This document shows positions 1-10,500 of a stretch of 64,000 nucleotides of DNA, in pieces. Each line of letters opens with the position of its first letter. Positions within the stretch are counted from its first letter, which is position 1. The position numbers were made by a program, and so were the translations under genes. Source of the stretch: Theropithecus gelada (Eukaryota; Chordata; Mammalia; Primates; Cercopithecidae); NCBI RefSeq assembly GCF_003255815.1, contig NC_037680.1, forward strand, positions 15,100,653 to 15,164,652. Reading direction: 5' to 3'. The notes under the pieces were generated by a model that saw only the letters and a list, made by a program, of their open reading frames with translations, was not told where the DNA came from and did no database searches.

Positions 1-153
1 CCCACCACCACGCCCGGCTAGTTTTTTGTATTTTTAGTAGAGACGGGGTTTCACCATGTTAGTCAGGATGGTCTCGATCTCCTGACCTCGTGATCCACCC
101 GCCTCGGCCTCCCAAAGTGCTGGGATTACAGGCTTGAGCCACCGCGCCCGGCC
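1..153 (-). mobile_element. AluY (Old World monkey AluYR-like), cut by window edge
   Basis: This is an antisense Alu running from the middle linker to the 5' head, which ends in 'accgcgcccggcc' at 153. Its 3' half lies outside the window. The block is almost undiverged from a young Alu, including intact CpG sites. It has 'ggcttgagccacc' where the human AluY normally has ggcgtgag, and 'cccggctagt' where human has gctaat. I associate both changes with Alus that expanded in cercopithecids, which is inference from memory. The target duplication cannot be checked because one end is missing. Confidence 0.93.
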
Positions 154-180
154 TTTTTTTTTTTTTTTTTTTTTTTTTTT
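154..180. repeat. poly(T) tract of 27 bases
   Basis: A pure T run abuts the 5' head of the antisense Alu. In this orientation an Alu's own tail would be on the other side, so the run is not that Alu's tail. It is either an older T tract at the insertion site or the tail of an unrecognised neighbour. Confidence 0.9.
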
Positions 181-1734
181 AGTGTAGGTTACTGAATCTC
201 TTTTCCTGGAAATATCTGAGATGATTTAATCTCAAGTTTGCTCAGTGGCAGAGGACTTATCTTTGGATGATTCTTTTTTATCTGAGTTATTACAGTAAAT
301 CATCTAAGAGACCCAAACCTACTTTAATAGTTTTACTCTTTGAGAATTGGTATGTAACTTGCATGCTATACCAACACTTCTAAAGAGGTTCTCAAAGAAC
401 CTACAATTTCTATTGTGTTTTATGTTGAGTATGTTAGCAAAGAGGTATTGTTTTATTTTTTTGATTGTGTTTTCTAGAGTCAAGTACATAGGCCTTGAGC
501 TTATTTCACCTTTGACCTTGTACGGCCTTTGAAGTTTGGCTCTCTAGAGATACTCTGGAAGAATATTAAGATAGTGGTTTACCTTCTCCCTTGTGGATAT
601 CTGATATTTGCCATTAATGGGAATAAAAAATTCATAAACCAGTTAGAATTACAGTTTCATATGGATTATTCCAGAGCAAATTTTTATGGTTATTTATAAC
701 TTCACTCAAGTGACATGTAATCTGTGTGATAATTTCTCAGGAAAAAAATGAAGGTTAGGGTAGAAAATATGTGAAATTATGTTGGTAACAGGGCAAGATA
801 CTTCATTTGTTATTGATCCAAAAAAAGTAACAGAATATTTAAAAATAATAGAAAAGTATGGAGAGAAAAAAACTAAAACAAACATAGTCACAACCTTCAC
901 TTATTTTTAACTTGTATTTTGAGAACAAAGGGATAGACAGCAGAGGGCCTCTCTGGAAGGAAAAAAATCACTCTTAGACAAATTTTGTAGGAAAGACAAA
1001 CTTGTTTATTGGATTTCAAGGCTAGCTAATTCCTTCAAAGACACTGCTGCTTAATCTGATTATTGGCTTTAAAGAACACATTAAGCTATTTTAAAGAACA
1101 ACTATTTTCAGCCTGAGGAGTTCTTCTCATATGAGGCTATAATATTTACTACCCAAGTAATATGGGACTCAAGCAGAAAAATGGTAAGGAAGAATTGTAT
1201 ATCCTTATACTTAAGCTTTTCTTGTACATGTAGAGATTATTTCTAGGTTTATTTCCTGATTATGCCACTTATGTACAAATGTATGCAAATCATTAATAAG
1301 GGTTAACATGAGTCAGACTTAAATGAAGCATCACAAAGAGAAGAGAAATGACCCTAGGACCACTCCACCATCTTCATGCATTAACGGAATCTTATCTCCC
1401 TCATAAAATAATCTCATCAATCTTAAAACCCATGTAAACCCAAAGCCTGCAAATAAACATCTATTGGTAAAACACCTATAATTCCTAATCCTTAAATAGC
1501 TTTTCAGTTCTCCTCTTAGGGTCTCATGGACACTCTCTAGTTTACTGTGCTCTTTCCTCTCAACGTACTGAGAGTCATTAAAATCACCCACATTTCTAGG
1601 GTTCAAATTAAAGAGATGTAAGGGATTTGCTTAATTACAAATGTGTCAGAAATACAGCCTAACCCAGTCATGTGAAGGGTAATTTGCCCCAAGATTTTAT
1701 TTGAGAGTCACATTCTAGGTCATGAGAGCTAGAT
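181..1734. other. No recognised feature
   Basis: AT-rich sequence with no repeat family I can name. The short frames at 347-532 (plus), 706-900 and 1331-1606 (minus) show no recognisable domain, codon pattern or flanking splice context. I treat them as chance frames. Confidence 0.6.
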
Positions 1735-2040
1735 GGTTCATTCAGTTATTCACTCAAAAATTACTTACTGGATTATTTGTTGACATTGCTAGGAGCTGAG
1801 AACATGGGCAGGATCCCTGTAGTCACTGAGATTGCAGTAATCAGTTGTTTTAAAAAATCATTAAACAATTCATGATGGAGTCTTAATTGTGAAATGTGCA
1901 CTGAAAGAGAAAAATGAGCTGCTGTGGAGTTTAATGGATTTGGGGGCTAATCTGGTTTGAGAGTCAGGAAGGCTCCCTAAGGAGGTGATATTTAAACTGA
2001 GAGTTGAAGAAACCCATCAAAGAGTAGCCAGGTGAGAAAA
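1735..2040 (-). mobile_element. L2 LINE 3' region, ancient
   Basis: The plus strand reads as the reverse complement of an L2 3' end: 'ttcattcagttattcactc' is the degraded tail, followed by the mid region 'ggaggtgatatttaaact' and 'gagagttgaag'. These match the usual antisense L2 order (tail, then the segment about 250 bases upstream). Divergence is high and boundaries are approximate. Confidence 0.65.
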
Positions 2041-2433
2041 GGTAAAAGTGTTTTGCAAATCTTCCTTGGCCAACTCATCTCATAGTGATTTTCCTCCTCG
2101 TTGGATGTATTGACCAGTTAGTGCCTCTGCCTTGTTTTTAAGAAATTACGTAAGAGCTTTTATACTATTTATCATATTGTTTCTTTTGACTTTTATGCTA
2201 GACTGTAAAAAAGTGCATTTCTAGATCCTCAGGATTCAGTCTTCATCGTCTCATATAAGTATTTTATTTTTCCATAAAATATATATAGATACATTTGTTT
2301 CTATTTTTTTTTTTTTTTTTACTGAGCATTTGCTTATGGTTGCATGTAGTAATTCTTTGAATACTTCAACAGGCTCTTGAATTAAACTATTTTACTTTTT
2401 ATCAATAGATAATAATCTTTCTTTCTTGTTTTT
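2041..2433. other. No recognised feature; T tract at 2304-2320
   Basis: Unassigned AT-rich sequence. The 17-base T run is not followed by a recognisable antisense retroelement. Confidence 0.5.
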
Positions 2434-2631
2434 ATGCCTAAAGTGGACATGTTTGGGTTGACTTTATCAGAGGGATCCCGGAAGACTAGAATGGAGGATG
2501 AGGAAAAGACCAGTTACGCTAGCAATACAGAAACGAGTATCATGGTTGACCCTAACCGAGTTACAGTTTGGGGAACTCTGCTTTTGTTTGAACCCAAAGA
2601 CAGCAATATAGTTGTGTGCAATTTGAGGTGA
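2434..2631 (+). other. Exon-like open frame, unidentified
   Basis: An open frame of 65 codons. The segment has several CpGs in about 190 bases (cccgga, ttacgct, aacgag, aaccgag), which is more than its surroundings. A pyrimidine-rich stretch (ttctttcttgtttttat) ends in an AG at 2444-2445, and a donor-like 'gag|gtgatt' lies at its 3' edge near 2630. The peptide, with an acidic stretch followed by 'MVDPNRVTVWGTLLLF', resembles no family I know. It could be an exon of an unrecognised gene, a fragment of an old coding mobile element or processed pseudogene, or chance. The splice signals are weak. Confidence 0.2.
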
Positions 2632-2632
2632 T

Positions 2633-3170
2633 TTTTAGATAGCTGGAATATATTTGGTCACCTTGGTGGAGCTAATGTATACATGGAAATTTAGAGAACT
2701 ATTGTTTGCCCAGATTTTTAGCTGAGCAAGTTTCAGCCCGTAACATCAAATTGTTGTAACTTAATTTACAAAATCACCTAGCTAAATTAGCCTCACTCCA
2801 GAAGGGAATTGGATTTGATATGACTAACATAATCTACTCTGTATAGATTCTTTCTATGTGTTAATAATAGCTTCTCATGCTCTTTAAAAAAGAAGCTCTG
2901 AGAGTAACAGATATGCCACCTCAGGAAAATTAGTCACAGAACCAGCCCTCAGAGTTCTTTTAAATTTGTAGTTTCCTTTAGAAAAATGTTAATATCAATT
3001 AAGTTTAGGATATGAGTGTTCTTATATTTTAGTCTGATTTCTCAGATTCTAAATCGGTGTAGCAATTTCTTAGAACGTTGCATCTGAAGGATGTGAATGT
3101 TAAAGCAGGGCAATCATGAGGACATTTCATTCATAGGAAGCAGCAGAAGAGAGAAATGTAGGAACTATGT
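2633..3170. other. No recognised feature
   Basis: Unassigned AT-rich sequence between the exon-like frame and the composite Alu. No repeat or gene signal is visible. Confidence 0.5.
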
Positions 3171-3354
3171 TTTCTCCTGCCTCAGCCTCCCGAGTAGCTG
3201 GGACTGTAGGCACCCGCCCACCAGGCCTGGCTAAGTTTTTGTATTTTTAGTAGAGACGGGGTTTCACCATGTTAGCCGGATGGTCTCGATCTCCTGACCT
3301 CGTGATCCGCCCACCTCAGCCTCCCAAAGTGCTGGGATTACAGATATGAGCCAC
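3171..3354 (-). mobile_element. AluY, inverted 5' part of a composite
   Basis: Antisense Alu from about consensus position 215 ('ttctcctgcctcagcctccc') back to near the 5' head ('gatatgagccac' at 3343-3354). It has no poly(T) tail and no right-arm end on its left side. 'gtctcgatctcctgacctcg' is AluY-like. It is joined directly to a sense Alu 3' piece at 3355. Together these make one nearly complete Alu whose 5' part is inverted. Confidence 0.9.
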
Positions 3355-3441
3355 GGCGGAGCTTGCAGTGAGCCGAGATCGCGCCACTGCACTCCAGCCT
3401 GGGTGACAGAGCTAGGCCCCATCTCAAAAAAAAAAAAAAAA
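3355..3441 (+). mobile_element. AluY 3' end with A tail, sense part of the composite
   Basis: Sense right-arm sequence beginning 'ggcggagcttgcagtgagcc', through 'actccagcctgggtgaca', then a 16-A tail (3426-3441). It begins about 20 consensus bases after the point where the inverted block starts. The two blocks therefore nearly tile one Alu with a small loss at the junction. Confidence 0.9.
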
Positions 3442-3557
3442 GAAGAAACGGGCTTGACCATGTTGACCAGGCTAGTCTCAAACTCCTGACCTCATGATCT
3501 GCCTGCCTCAGCCTCCCAAAGGGCTGGTATTACAGACGTGAGCCACCATGTCCAGCC
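3442..3557 (-). mobile_element. Alu left-arm fragment (older, S/J type)
   Basis: Antisense left-arm sequence from 'ttgaccatgttgaccaggct' to 'gtgagccaccatgtccagcc'. It uses 'ctcaaactcctgacctcatg', typical of AluS rather than AluY. It lacks the 3' half that should lie to its left, where the A tail of the AluY piece sits instead. It may be the truncated host of the younger insertion. Confidence 0.85.
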
Positions 3558-3659
3558 CCTGTAAGAATTTTATTAGGCTTCTTTAGTGGCCATTTGAGAT
3601 CTGGCCTACCCAACATTCATTGACCCTTCTACTGGTGACAGTGGCTCAAATTCCCACTG

Positions 3660-4108
3660 CCTTTTTCCGATTGTGTTCCAGAAGAGCTCATCTCCTGGTC
3701 TCAGAGGGGAGCATATGACTTGGCCTGGCCAATCGGTGTCATTTAGTTCCTTTGTTAGTTCATTTACTTACTCTGAGGCCTTGGGCTGGTGTAACCAGAA
3801 AGAGACTCATTTCTTCCACCAAGGATTGATTCTGAGAGAAGGTAGGACTGTAGCTGGTGGCAGCCGTTTTGCTACCATGTGCATGCTGAGAATGAGCCAA
3901 CATGGAGGACAGCGGAGCTGACACAAGGGAGGGAGGGCAGGTCCTGAGGGATTGTATGAGCCCAGAGTCCTGCTGCAACTATTTTAGCCTTTTCAGTTAC
4001 GTGGGTCAATACAACTTTTTTTGTTCTTGCTTTGATCAATTCAATTATTATTATTAATATTTTTTTTCCTGAAACTAGTAGCAGAAAGAGCCCTGACAAA
4101 TTTAGTTT
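3660..4108 (+). mobile_element. Old LTR-like repeat, family not certain
   Basis: The order of 'ggcctggccaatcggtgtca', 'gctggtggcagccgttttgc', 'gagaatgagccaacatgg', 'ttttcagttacgtgggtcaa' and 'cagaaagagccctgacaaat' follows a common mammalian LTR-like repeat. The last part is its usual end (agagtcctgac plus a/c-rich end). I cannot name the subfamily with confidence; MaLR/ERVL-class is my best guess. The open frames at 3673-3921 and 3760-4111 lie inside it and are not genes. Confidence 0.5.
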
Positions 4109-6570
4109 CATTTGTGTGACTAAAGCATTTCCTTTTTTGTTGTTATTGCAATAAAACCTCCTGAGTTTGTGTATTGTATCTGGATTAAAGCACTCTACAC
4201 AATGTGGTAGAAATAATCTGATTATGTACGTTTAATATTTCATATTTCATCACTTTGTGGATAAATGTGTGAAAAGTTTGAGGCAAATGAAAACAGAGAA
4301 ACTCTTGGCTAATTAAAAGATTATGCTCAAATTGTGTGGATTAAATTTACGACATTAACCTGATAATAGTTGCAAACAGTGTTTTAGCCTAAATATGGTC
4401 CATATTTTTCTTAGCATCTTTAAGTTAGCACAAATGGATACAAAGCTGAAAGTGATGATTAATAGTGATGATTAACAGTGATGATTAATATGTTGCCTAT
4501 CTAAATCAGGATATATAAAGATCTACAATAACCAGAATAGTTATTTGTATGTAGCAAGATTAATTTAACAGAGTTCTCCATTTTTATAATGGTATACACT
4601 GGTAAGATTTGTCAAACCTATTTTTTTAAAATTACATCATGTTTAATTCATTTACCAAAACAAATTAATATCCTCATCTTAATTAACTTGTTTTGTGGAG
4701 ATAAGTTCAAATGTAGAAGTAACAAATGAGGATATAAGGAGAGATAGGAAGGACTTTTTGAAGCTTATCAAAATGCAACTATTGGAAACACATTTATTTA
4801 AAAAAGCAAAAGTGACACTAAAGATTTCTATGAGCGAGGAGTCATAGTTGTGTCCTGCAAATAATCTTCAGCCTGCATGAGCACAGGATGACTGTCCTGT
4901 GTGGTTTATCAGCAACACTGGGAAAATAACTTGGTGGTTTTAGTTGATCGCAAGCAAATATGATTTAACAACCTGCTTTACTAACCTAAATGGTTAATTT
5001 GAACTCATTGCTTCAGATGTAGACTAGTTTAATCCAGATATAAAACCTCCAACTTGGGAGGCAATAGTTACCTTTTATTCTGGGATGATGGAGTCACATC
5101 TGAAGACTCAGATTGCTTTCGGCATTTCACTTAAGTGATATTGACCAAAGGGTAGAGTTCAGAGGAAAGGGAGAACATTCATTGTTGGTGAGCAAACCCA
5201 GCCTGATTTACAGGAGAGAGGTTTCAGTTGATTAGATCAAGCTTATTAGATCTCTCCCACCATTGGACAGCTCATCAGAACTGCCCCCAAAGTGAGCTGA
5301 ATTTCCTCTAGAGCGGGTACTTCCAGACCTTTAAGTTCCCTGTTCACTCTTATGTGGGAAACCACTTCTTGGACATAGAAGGGAGGGGATTCAGACAGAC
5401 ACACCTCAGAGGGTGTGGTCATGGTGATGGAGGTGCTGGTGGGGCTAGGGAGGGAGAGTGTACCTAACTATTCAGATTCTCTCCAAGCAGAGATTCTGGG
5501 AAATTCTTACTCTCCGAGTAGGGATTCTGGAAAATTCTTTCAGGAGTGTAATTGATTACAAGTGTATCACAAAGTCCCAAGGAAACTTTAGAGGTTAGAC
5601 ACTACCTAGGGATCATGAACACATCCTAGGGCCAGCAGCTATTTTGATATAACAGTTTTAGCTAATTGACTTCAGTCATTATGACTTGCTTAATAATTTT
5701 CTGCTTCTTTGATGGTGCAGCATTGTGTCAAGGCTTCCTTGAATTATGTTGGCTAAAAGCAGTGGAGATGGAAACAGGTAAGCTGTCCCTCTCTCCTCTC
5801 GATCAGTAGCTTAGCAGTCAGTCATTCACTCCCATTTATAGCATATGTCAAAGTCAATTATGAAACTACACTCATGTCCTTCCTACTACTACTTGTCTTA
5901 GAACTTCCCATTCTCTGAATTTACTATTTCACTTTTGCCCCTAAAAACAGGTTCTGGTGAAACTTACTACCTTCTATATCCTCTTAAGATTACTTGGCTG
6001 TCAGAGCACTCATTTCATAAACTTTTTCAAATAAAACATTTGGTTTGAAATAAATCATCTTGAATTTCCTTGTTGATTTTTTTTAGAAGGTTGGCTGAAC
6101 TTGAAACTAATTAAAGCCATTATTCCTTCTTGGCCAAATGTTTTTCAGCCTAAATTCCAGGTGACTAGAGATAGAATAGATTGCAAAGGGACCGATATTC
6201 ATGCCTCACTACTTATCTCCATAAATTTATCATAAACATAGGAGTGTTTCTGTGCTTATTTGGTTAAAATAATTGTGATATTTATCCTTGACAAGATTTG
6301 AGAACTGTCAGGAAAATCTCTGGAGGGGGATTTCAGAGACAGAAATTAGAGATTAAGTTGAGGAAAAGGACCAGGATACTCGACTGGAGGAAGACATGCT
6401 TAAATCAGACTCAGAATCCACACCTGGATTCAGAATTAAGAGCTGAATTGCTAACCATTTGGAGTTCATGAGTTCTGGGTTGTTTGTGTTTGAAGTCATT
6501 TTTCAGCAAGCAAATGACTCATTTGTGTATTCATTCAGGAAGGTTCTTGTAATGGACTCAGCTGGACTGA
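4109..6570. other. No recognised feature except a short tandem repeat
   Basis: AT-rich unassigned sequence. A short near-duplication 'attctgggaaattctt' / 'attctggaaaattctt' occurs around 5492-5540. No gene, RNA gene or named repeat is supported. Confidence 0.5.
4451..4489. repeat. 13-bp unit repeated three times
   Basis: The unit 'agtgatgattaat' occurs at 4451-4463, 4464-4476 (last base c) and 4477-4489 with one mismatch in total. Confidence 0.95.
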
Positions 6571-6585
6571 AATGGTCTCTATATT

Positions 6586-6903
6586 TTTATTTTTTCTTTT
6601 TATTAGGATTGTCTGAAACAAGGTCTCTGTCACTCAAGCTGGAGTGCAATGGCATGATCATGGCTCACTGTGGGCTCCACCTCCCAGGCTCAAGTGATCC
6701 CCCAACCTCAACCTCCTGAGTAGCTGGGACTACAGGCGTGCACCACCATGTCCAGCCAGTAGTTATTATTGTTTGGTATTTTTTACAGAGATGGGGTTTT
6801 GCCATGTTGTCTAGGCTGGTCTCAAATTCCTGGGCTTAAGCAATCTTCCCGCCTTGGCTGCTTGAAGTGCTGGGATTACAGGCATGAGCCACTGTGCTTG
6901 GCC
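6586..6903 (-). mobile_element. AluJ-type, full length, with target duplication
   Basis: Antisense Alu with a degraded T-rich tail (6586-6606), right arm from 'tctgaaacaaggtctctgtc' and head 'gccactgtgcttggcc'. J-type features include 'gggctcaagtgatccccc'-like wording and heavy CpG decay. An imperfect target duplication flanks it: 'aatggtctctatatt' at 6571-6585 and 'aatagtctctaaatt' at 6907-6921, two mismatches in 15. Confidence 0.93.
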
Positions 6904-6921
6904 TGGAATAGTCTCTAAATT

Positions 6922-7358
6922 CCCCATGTAAAGTTTCCATGGTTTTGTCTATCATTGGTAGTAAATACGGGGTAACTGTGGGAGGGAAATGCATTGAACT
7001 TTCCCGTGGGCTTCTTTAGCTTCACTTCATTTTTTGATATGGATCACTTCAAAACTGTTTCTGAGAAGTGCCTTTCAAACAACAGCTTTAACATGTGACC
7101 TCTAGTGTCAGGCCTTCCCTATCCAACAAGATTTCCTTCTCGAATCTCCTTCCATAGAGTCATTCTGGAGCTGCCACAGTTGCTTATATCCTTACAAAAA
7201 GAACAGAGGATGGAATGTGGGCTCATAGGGAAGAAAAACAATGACATGTTTGAAAATGTGAGAATGGGCAGATTTTAGAAAGTTGTAGGTAAAGATGAAG
7301 ATTTCTGTTTCTGATGCAAAGCTGTTAACTTATAGATATTATTGACACATATTTTTCT
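6922..7358. other. No recognised feature
   Basis: Unassigned sequence between two antisense Alus. The segment 'gtcaggccttccctatcc' could be a small L2 relic but is too short to call. Confidence 0.4.
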
Positions 7359-7365
7359 TTTCCTA

Positions 7366-7665
7366 TTTTTTTTTTTTTTTTTTGAGACAGAGTATCACAC
7401 TGTCACCTGGGCTGGAGTGCAGTGGCGCGATCTTGGCTCACTGCAAGCTCCGCCTCCCGGGTTCACGCCATTCTCCTGCCTCAGTCTCCCAAGTAGCTGG
7501 GACTACAGGTGCCTGCCACCATGCCTGGCTAATTTTTTGTATTTCTTAGTAGAGATGGGGTTTCACCGTGTTAGCTAGGATGGTCTTGATCTCCTAAACT
7601 AGTGATCTGCCCGCCTCAGCCTCCCAGAGTGCTGGGATTACAGGTGTGAGCCACCGCCCTTGGCC
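7366..7665 (-). mobile_element. AluY-like, full length
   Basis: Antisense full-length Alu with an 18-T tail (7366-7383) and 'ctgcaagctccgcctccc' / 'gttcacgccattctcctgcc', which are AluY markers. The head ends 'ggcc' at 7665. Some CpGs are decayed. A short 'atttttc' occurs on both sides (near 7350 and 7669), so a target duplication is possible but not clear. Confidence 0.95.
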
Positions 7666-8025
7666 TGTATTTTTCAATATAAATAGTAAACCTGTAAGGA
7701 GATGCCCAAAATGGATCATTCCTGGCTGAGCTCAGTACCCCTTACGATGGAGGTCTTCATACATATGCATGTCCAACTGGAAACAAGGACTTATTATAGA
7801 TTTATTGCTTCTTTAGCTTTATGTTTGAAGAAGATGAACTATCATGGAGAAGGGGAGTCACGTGGCCTTTGCATGAATGGAGGCATGTGGTGGTCTCTGG
7901 AATGTGGAAGCAAGTAGAAGCCTTATACAACCTTCAGTTACTAATCACATCAGCAAGGGAATGGAAACTAAAGACAGTAACTTTAAGAATATAAAATGAT
8001 TTCTTAGATTTTGTAACATTTCATT
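7666..8025. other. No recognised feature
   Basis: The 71-codon frame at 7702-7917 has no recognisable domain. No repeat signature is seen. Confidence 0.4.
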
Positions 8026-8526
8026 GGTGGTAGGAAGACTAGTGCCCTCTGTCATCACCAAAGATGCCCATGTCCTAATGCCCAGGATGGATGAGTATGC
8101 TAGTTTCCATGGCCAAGTGAATTAAGGTTGCTAATCAGCTGACCCTGAGATGGGGAGATTATCCTACATTTTCTGGATGGACCCAGTGTTATAATCAATG
8201 TCCTTATGAGTGCAAGAGGGAGGCAGAACAAGAATGAGTGTCATATTTGCATCTGGAGAAAGGCTGTATAAGCCATTGCTGGCTTTGAATATGAGAAGGA
8301 GTCTTAAGCCAAGGAAGGCAAGAGACTTCTAGAAACTGGAAAAAACAAGGACACAGACTTTCCCCTCAAGCTTTCAGAAGGAACCAGCCCTGCTGACAGC
8401 TTAGTTTTCAGCCCAGTGAGATTTATTTCAGACTTCTGACCTTCAAAACTGTAAGATAATAAATTTGTGTCAAGTTGCTACATTCGTGGTAATTGGTTTA
8501 CAGAGGCAATAGGAAATTAATACAGT
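8026..8526 (+). mobile_element. MLT1: MLT1-type solo LTR (MaLR)
   Basis: Matches the MLT1 LTR in order: 'caccaaagatgcccatgtcc', 'gatggggagattatccta', 'ctagaaactggaaaaa', 'gacttctgaccttcaaaac', 'tgtaagataataaatttgtg' and the terminal 'aggaaattaatacag'. The AATAAA within 'taagataataaatttg' is the usual LTR polyadenylation signal. No internal region or second LTR is seen, so it is a solo LTR. No clean target duplication is visible. Confidence 0.88.
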
Positions 8527-9454
8527 ATACATAAATCTGTTATCTTTTTTTATAATATATAGCAATAAATATTCTAAAAATGGGAGAAGATGTTGCATGG
8601 GAATGGACAGAGTCGTGGAGAGTTGGGATGGCGATGTCCTACTCCACAGTCTATTGCGGGTGGAAAGGAGGAGCAGAGTGTCTTCAAAGTAGCCGGTGTC
8701 ACGCCCTCCCCTGTAAGAGAAGAAAACAGTCTCTGAGGGCAGGTGGATGAGAAGAAAGGGATGATGTCAGAGCTGGCCTGGCCTTGAGAAACTACTCCTG
8801 GGCTTTAGTTTAGAAAGAGGTACACAAAAGACATCTGAGGAAAACATGTCACAAAAATGATTGAAAGCACTCCAGAAAATAATAAACGTTTTTCTGCGAA
8901 ATACAACTTCATCAAGATAAGTGATCTGTTTTCTTATAGGAATTAGAAGTTTGTGGGGTCTTTAAAATTCCTTTTGCCAGTTATAAAACAGACACAGTTT
9001 GAAAGAAGAAAAATGAAAACTAATATTTCACTTCTGATTTTACAATACTTGTGTTTTGAAATCAGAGATTTTGTGGTTTGTGTAGACAAGAGGATCAAAG
9101 GAGAAGTCTAAATGAAATGGCGAATGGAGATGGGTGAAATAAGTCAAAATAATTTTTTTGTGTGGTAAAAATTACAAAATTAAAACAATGTAACAAGGTC
9201 AGATGTATGTGTATTCATCTCTTTCCTAGCCCAACTATGGAAAATTTGGGTTGGCCTGTTTGACACTGCATGCTGTCTCCCTCCCCACCCCCCGTCCTTC
9301 CATCTTATTTCGCAGATGAGAGTAATTAGTATGAAAGACTAGGAGGATAAATGATGGGTAATTGGCCTTGGAAAGGCTCACTTTTTACTCATGAGAAGTG
9401 AAAAAGAATATAGGCAGCAGAAAAGGGAAATTAAAAGGAAAGAACAGGACTGAA
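8527..9454. other. No recognised feature
   Basis: Unassigned sequence with purine-rich stretches. No gene or named repeat is supported. Confidence 0.5.
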
Positions 9455-9710
9455 TACCCTGGGTGCCAGGGCTTGGGGACGCTGACGGTGGGGAATTCCT
9501 TGAGGCCAGCAGTTCAAGAGTAACTTGGGCAACATAGAGAGACTCCATCTCTAAAATAAAAAAAAAAAAATTATTCTGGCATGATGGCACATGCCTGAAG
9601 TCTTAGCTACTCAGGAGGCTGAGTCAGGAGGATTGCCTGAGCCCAGAAGTTCAAGGTTGTCCAGCCTGGACAACACAGTGAGGCCCTGTCTCTAAAAAAT
9701 AAATAAATGA
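9455..9710 (+). mobile_element. AluJ, degraded, with right-arm deletion
   Basis: Sense Alu with a badly decayed head. It is recognised by 'ttgaggccagcagttcaaga', 'cttgggcaacatagagagac', the A-rich linker (9560-9570) and right arm 'ctactcaggaggctgag'. About 30 bases of the right arm, the usual 'cagtgagctatgatcg...gcactc' part, are missing before 'ccagcctggacaacac'. It shares unusual bases with the Alu arm at 10338-10500. Confidence 0.85.
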
Positions 9711-9722
9711 AAGCAGAGCTTA

Positions 9723-10295
9723 TGCCAACCCTGTGTCACAAAAGAGTTTTGATTGGGAGAGTTTTGAGTAAACGGTGTTGAGGAGTTTCAAGGGTGTCTC
9801 CGGGTTGAGAGAGTTACTGAGAAGAAAGAGAATGTGGTATTTGTGTGTTATGAACTGGATCTTCTTGAATATTTTTGAGCAGTAAATTATTCCTTTTGAT
9901 AATTAGACTGTGTTTGTTAATGTGCTAAAATGGTGAGATTAGGCCACATGAAACTCATCTATTTGGGTTACAACTATATGCCACAGTGTGCTATCATAGA
10001 TAGAAAATATTGCTAGCTAGTCATGTTGGTTAAGCCCAACTCTTCATCTGTCCTCTAGTTGCACTCTTGTAACTGAACGTAGCTGGAGAAGAGTACATGA
10101 TTTTGTTGCTGAATATTTTCTCTTTGAATTTGATACCACAGAGTTCCCATAGGAACTCAGTAGTAAAGATTTTACCACGCCTGCTTAGTAAATTCTGTTT
10201 TTCATGCCCAAGACAATTGTTTAACTTTTAATTTTTTCTTAAATCTTCAGCAGACTCACTTCTCCTTTCACTAAGGGAGGATTCAGAAGAGAATT
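9723..10295. other. No recognised feature
   Basis: Unassigned sequence between two related Alu copies. Confidence 0.4.
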
Positions 10296-10322
10296 TTTCC
10301 TAATCCTTTTAGGATTAGGAAA
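10296..10322. repeat. Perfect hairpin: 12-bp stem, 3-base loop
   Basis: The left arm 'tttcctaatcct' (10296-10307) and right arm 'aggattaggaaa' (10311-10322) are exact reverse complements around a ttt loop. Confidence 0.98.
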
Positions 10323-10337
10323 TAGGCCTGGGGATTG

Positions 10338-10500
10338 ACTCAGGCATGGTGAAGTCTTAGCTACTCAAGGCTGAGGCAGGAGGATTGCCTGAGTCCAGAA
10401 GTTCAAGGTTACAGTGAGCCATGATTGCACCATTGCACTCCAGCCTGGACAACATAGTGAGACCCTGTCTCTAAATGATAAATAAAAAAAAAAGGAAAGA
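10338..10500 (+). mobile_element. AluJ right-arm copy
   Basis: Sense right arm: 'tgaagtcttagctactca', 'gattgcctgagtccagaag', 'cagtgagccatgattgcacc', 'cactccagcctggacaac', then an A-rich tail. The left arm is essentially absent. It shares private variants and the 3' flank 'gcagagctta' with the Alu ending at 9710. Confidence 0.85.

Noticed and set aside
3264..3461. 65-codon minus frame across the composite Alu
   Set aside because: Translated Alu sequence. The start and end depend on Alu wording alone.
4880..5420. Possible CR1/L3-type relic
   Set aside because: A few words recalled an old LINE, but the order could not be matched convincingly on either strand.
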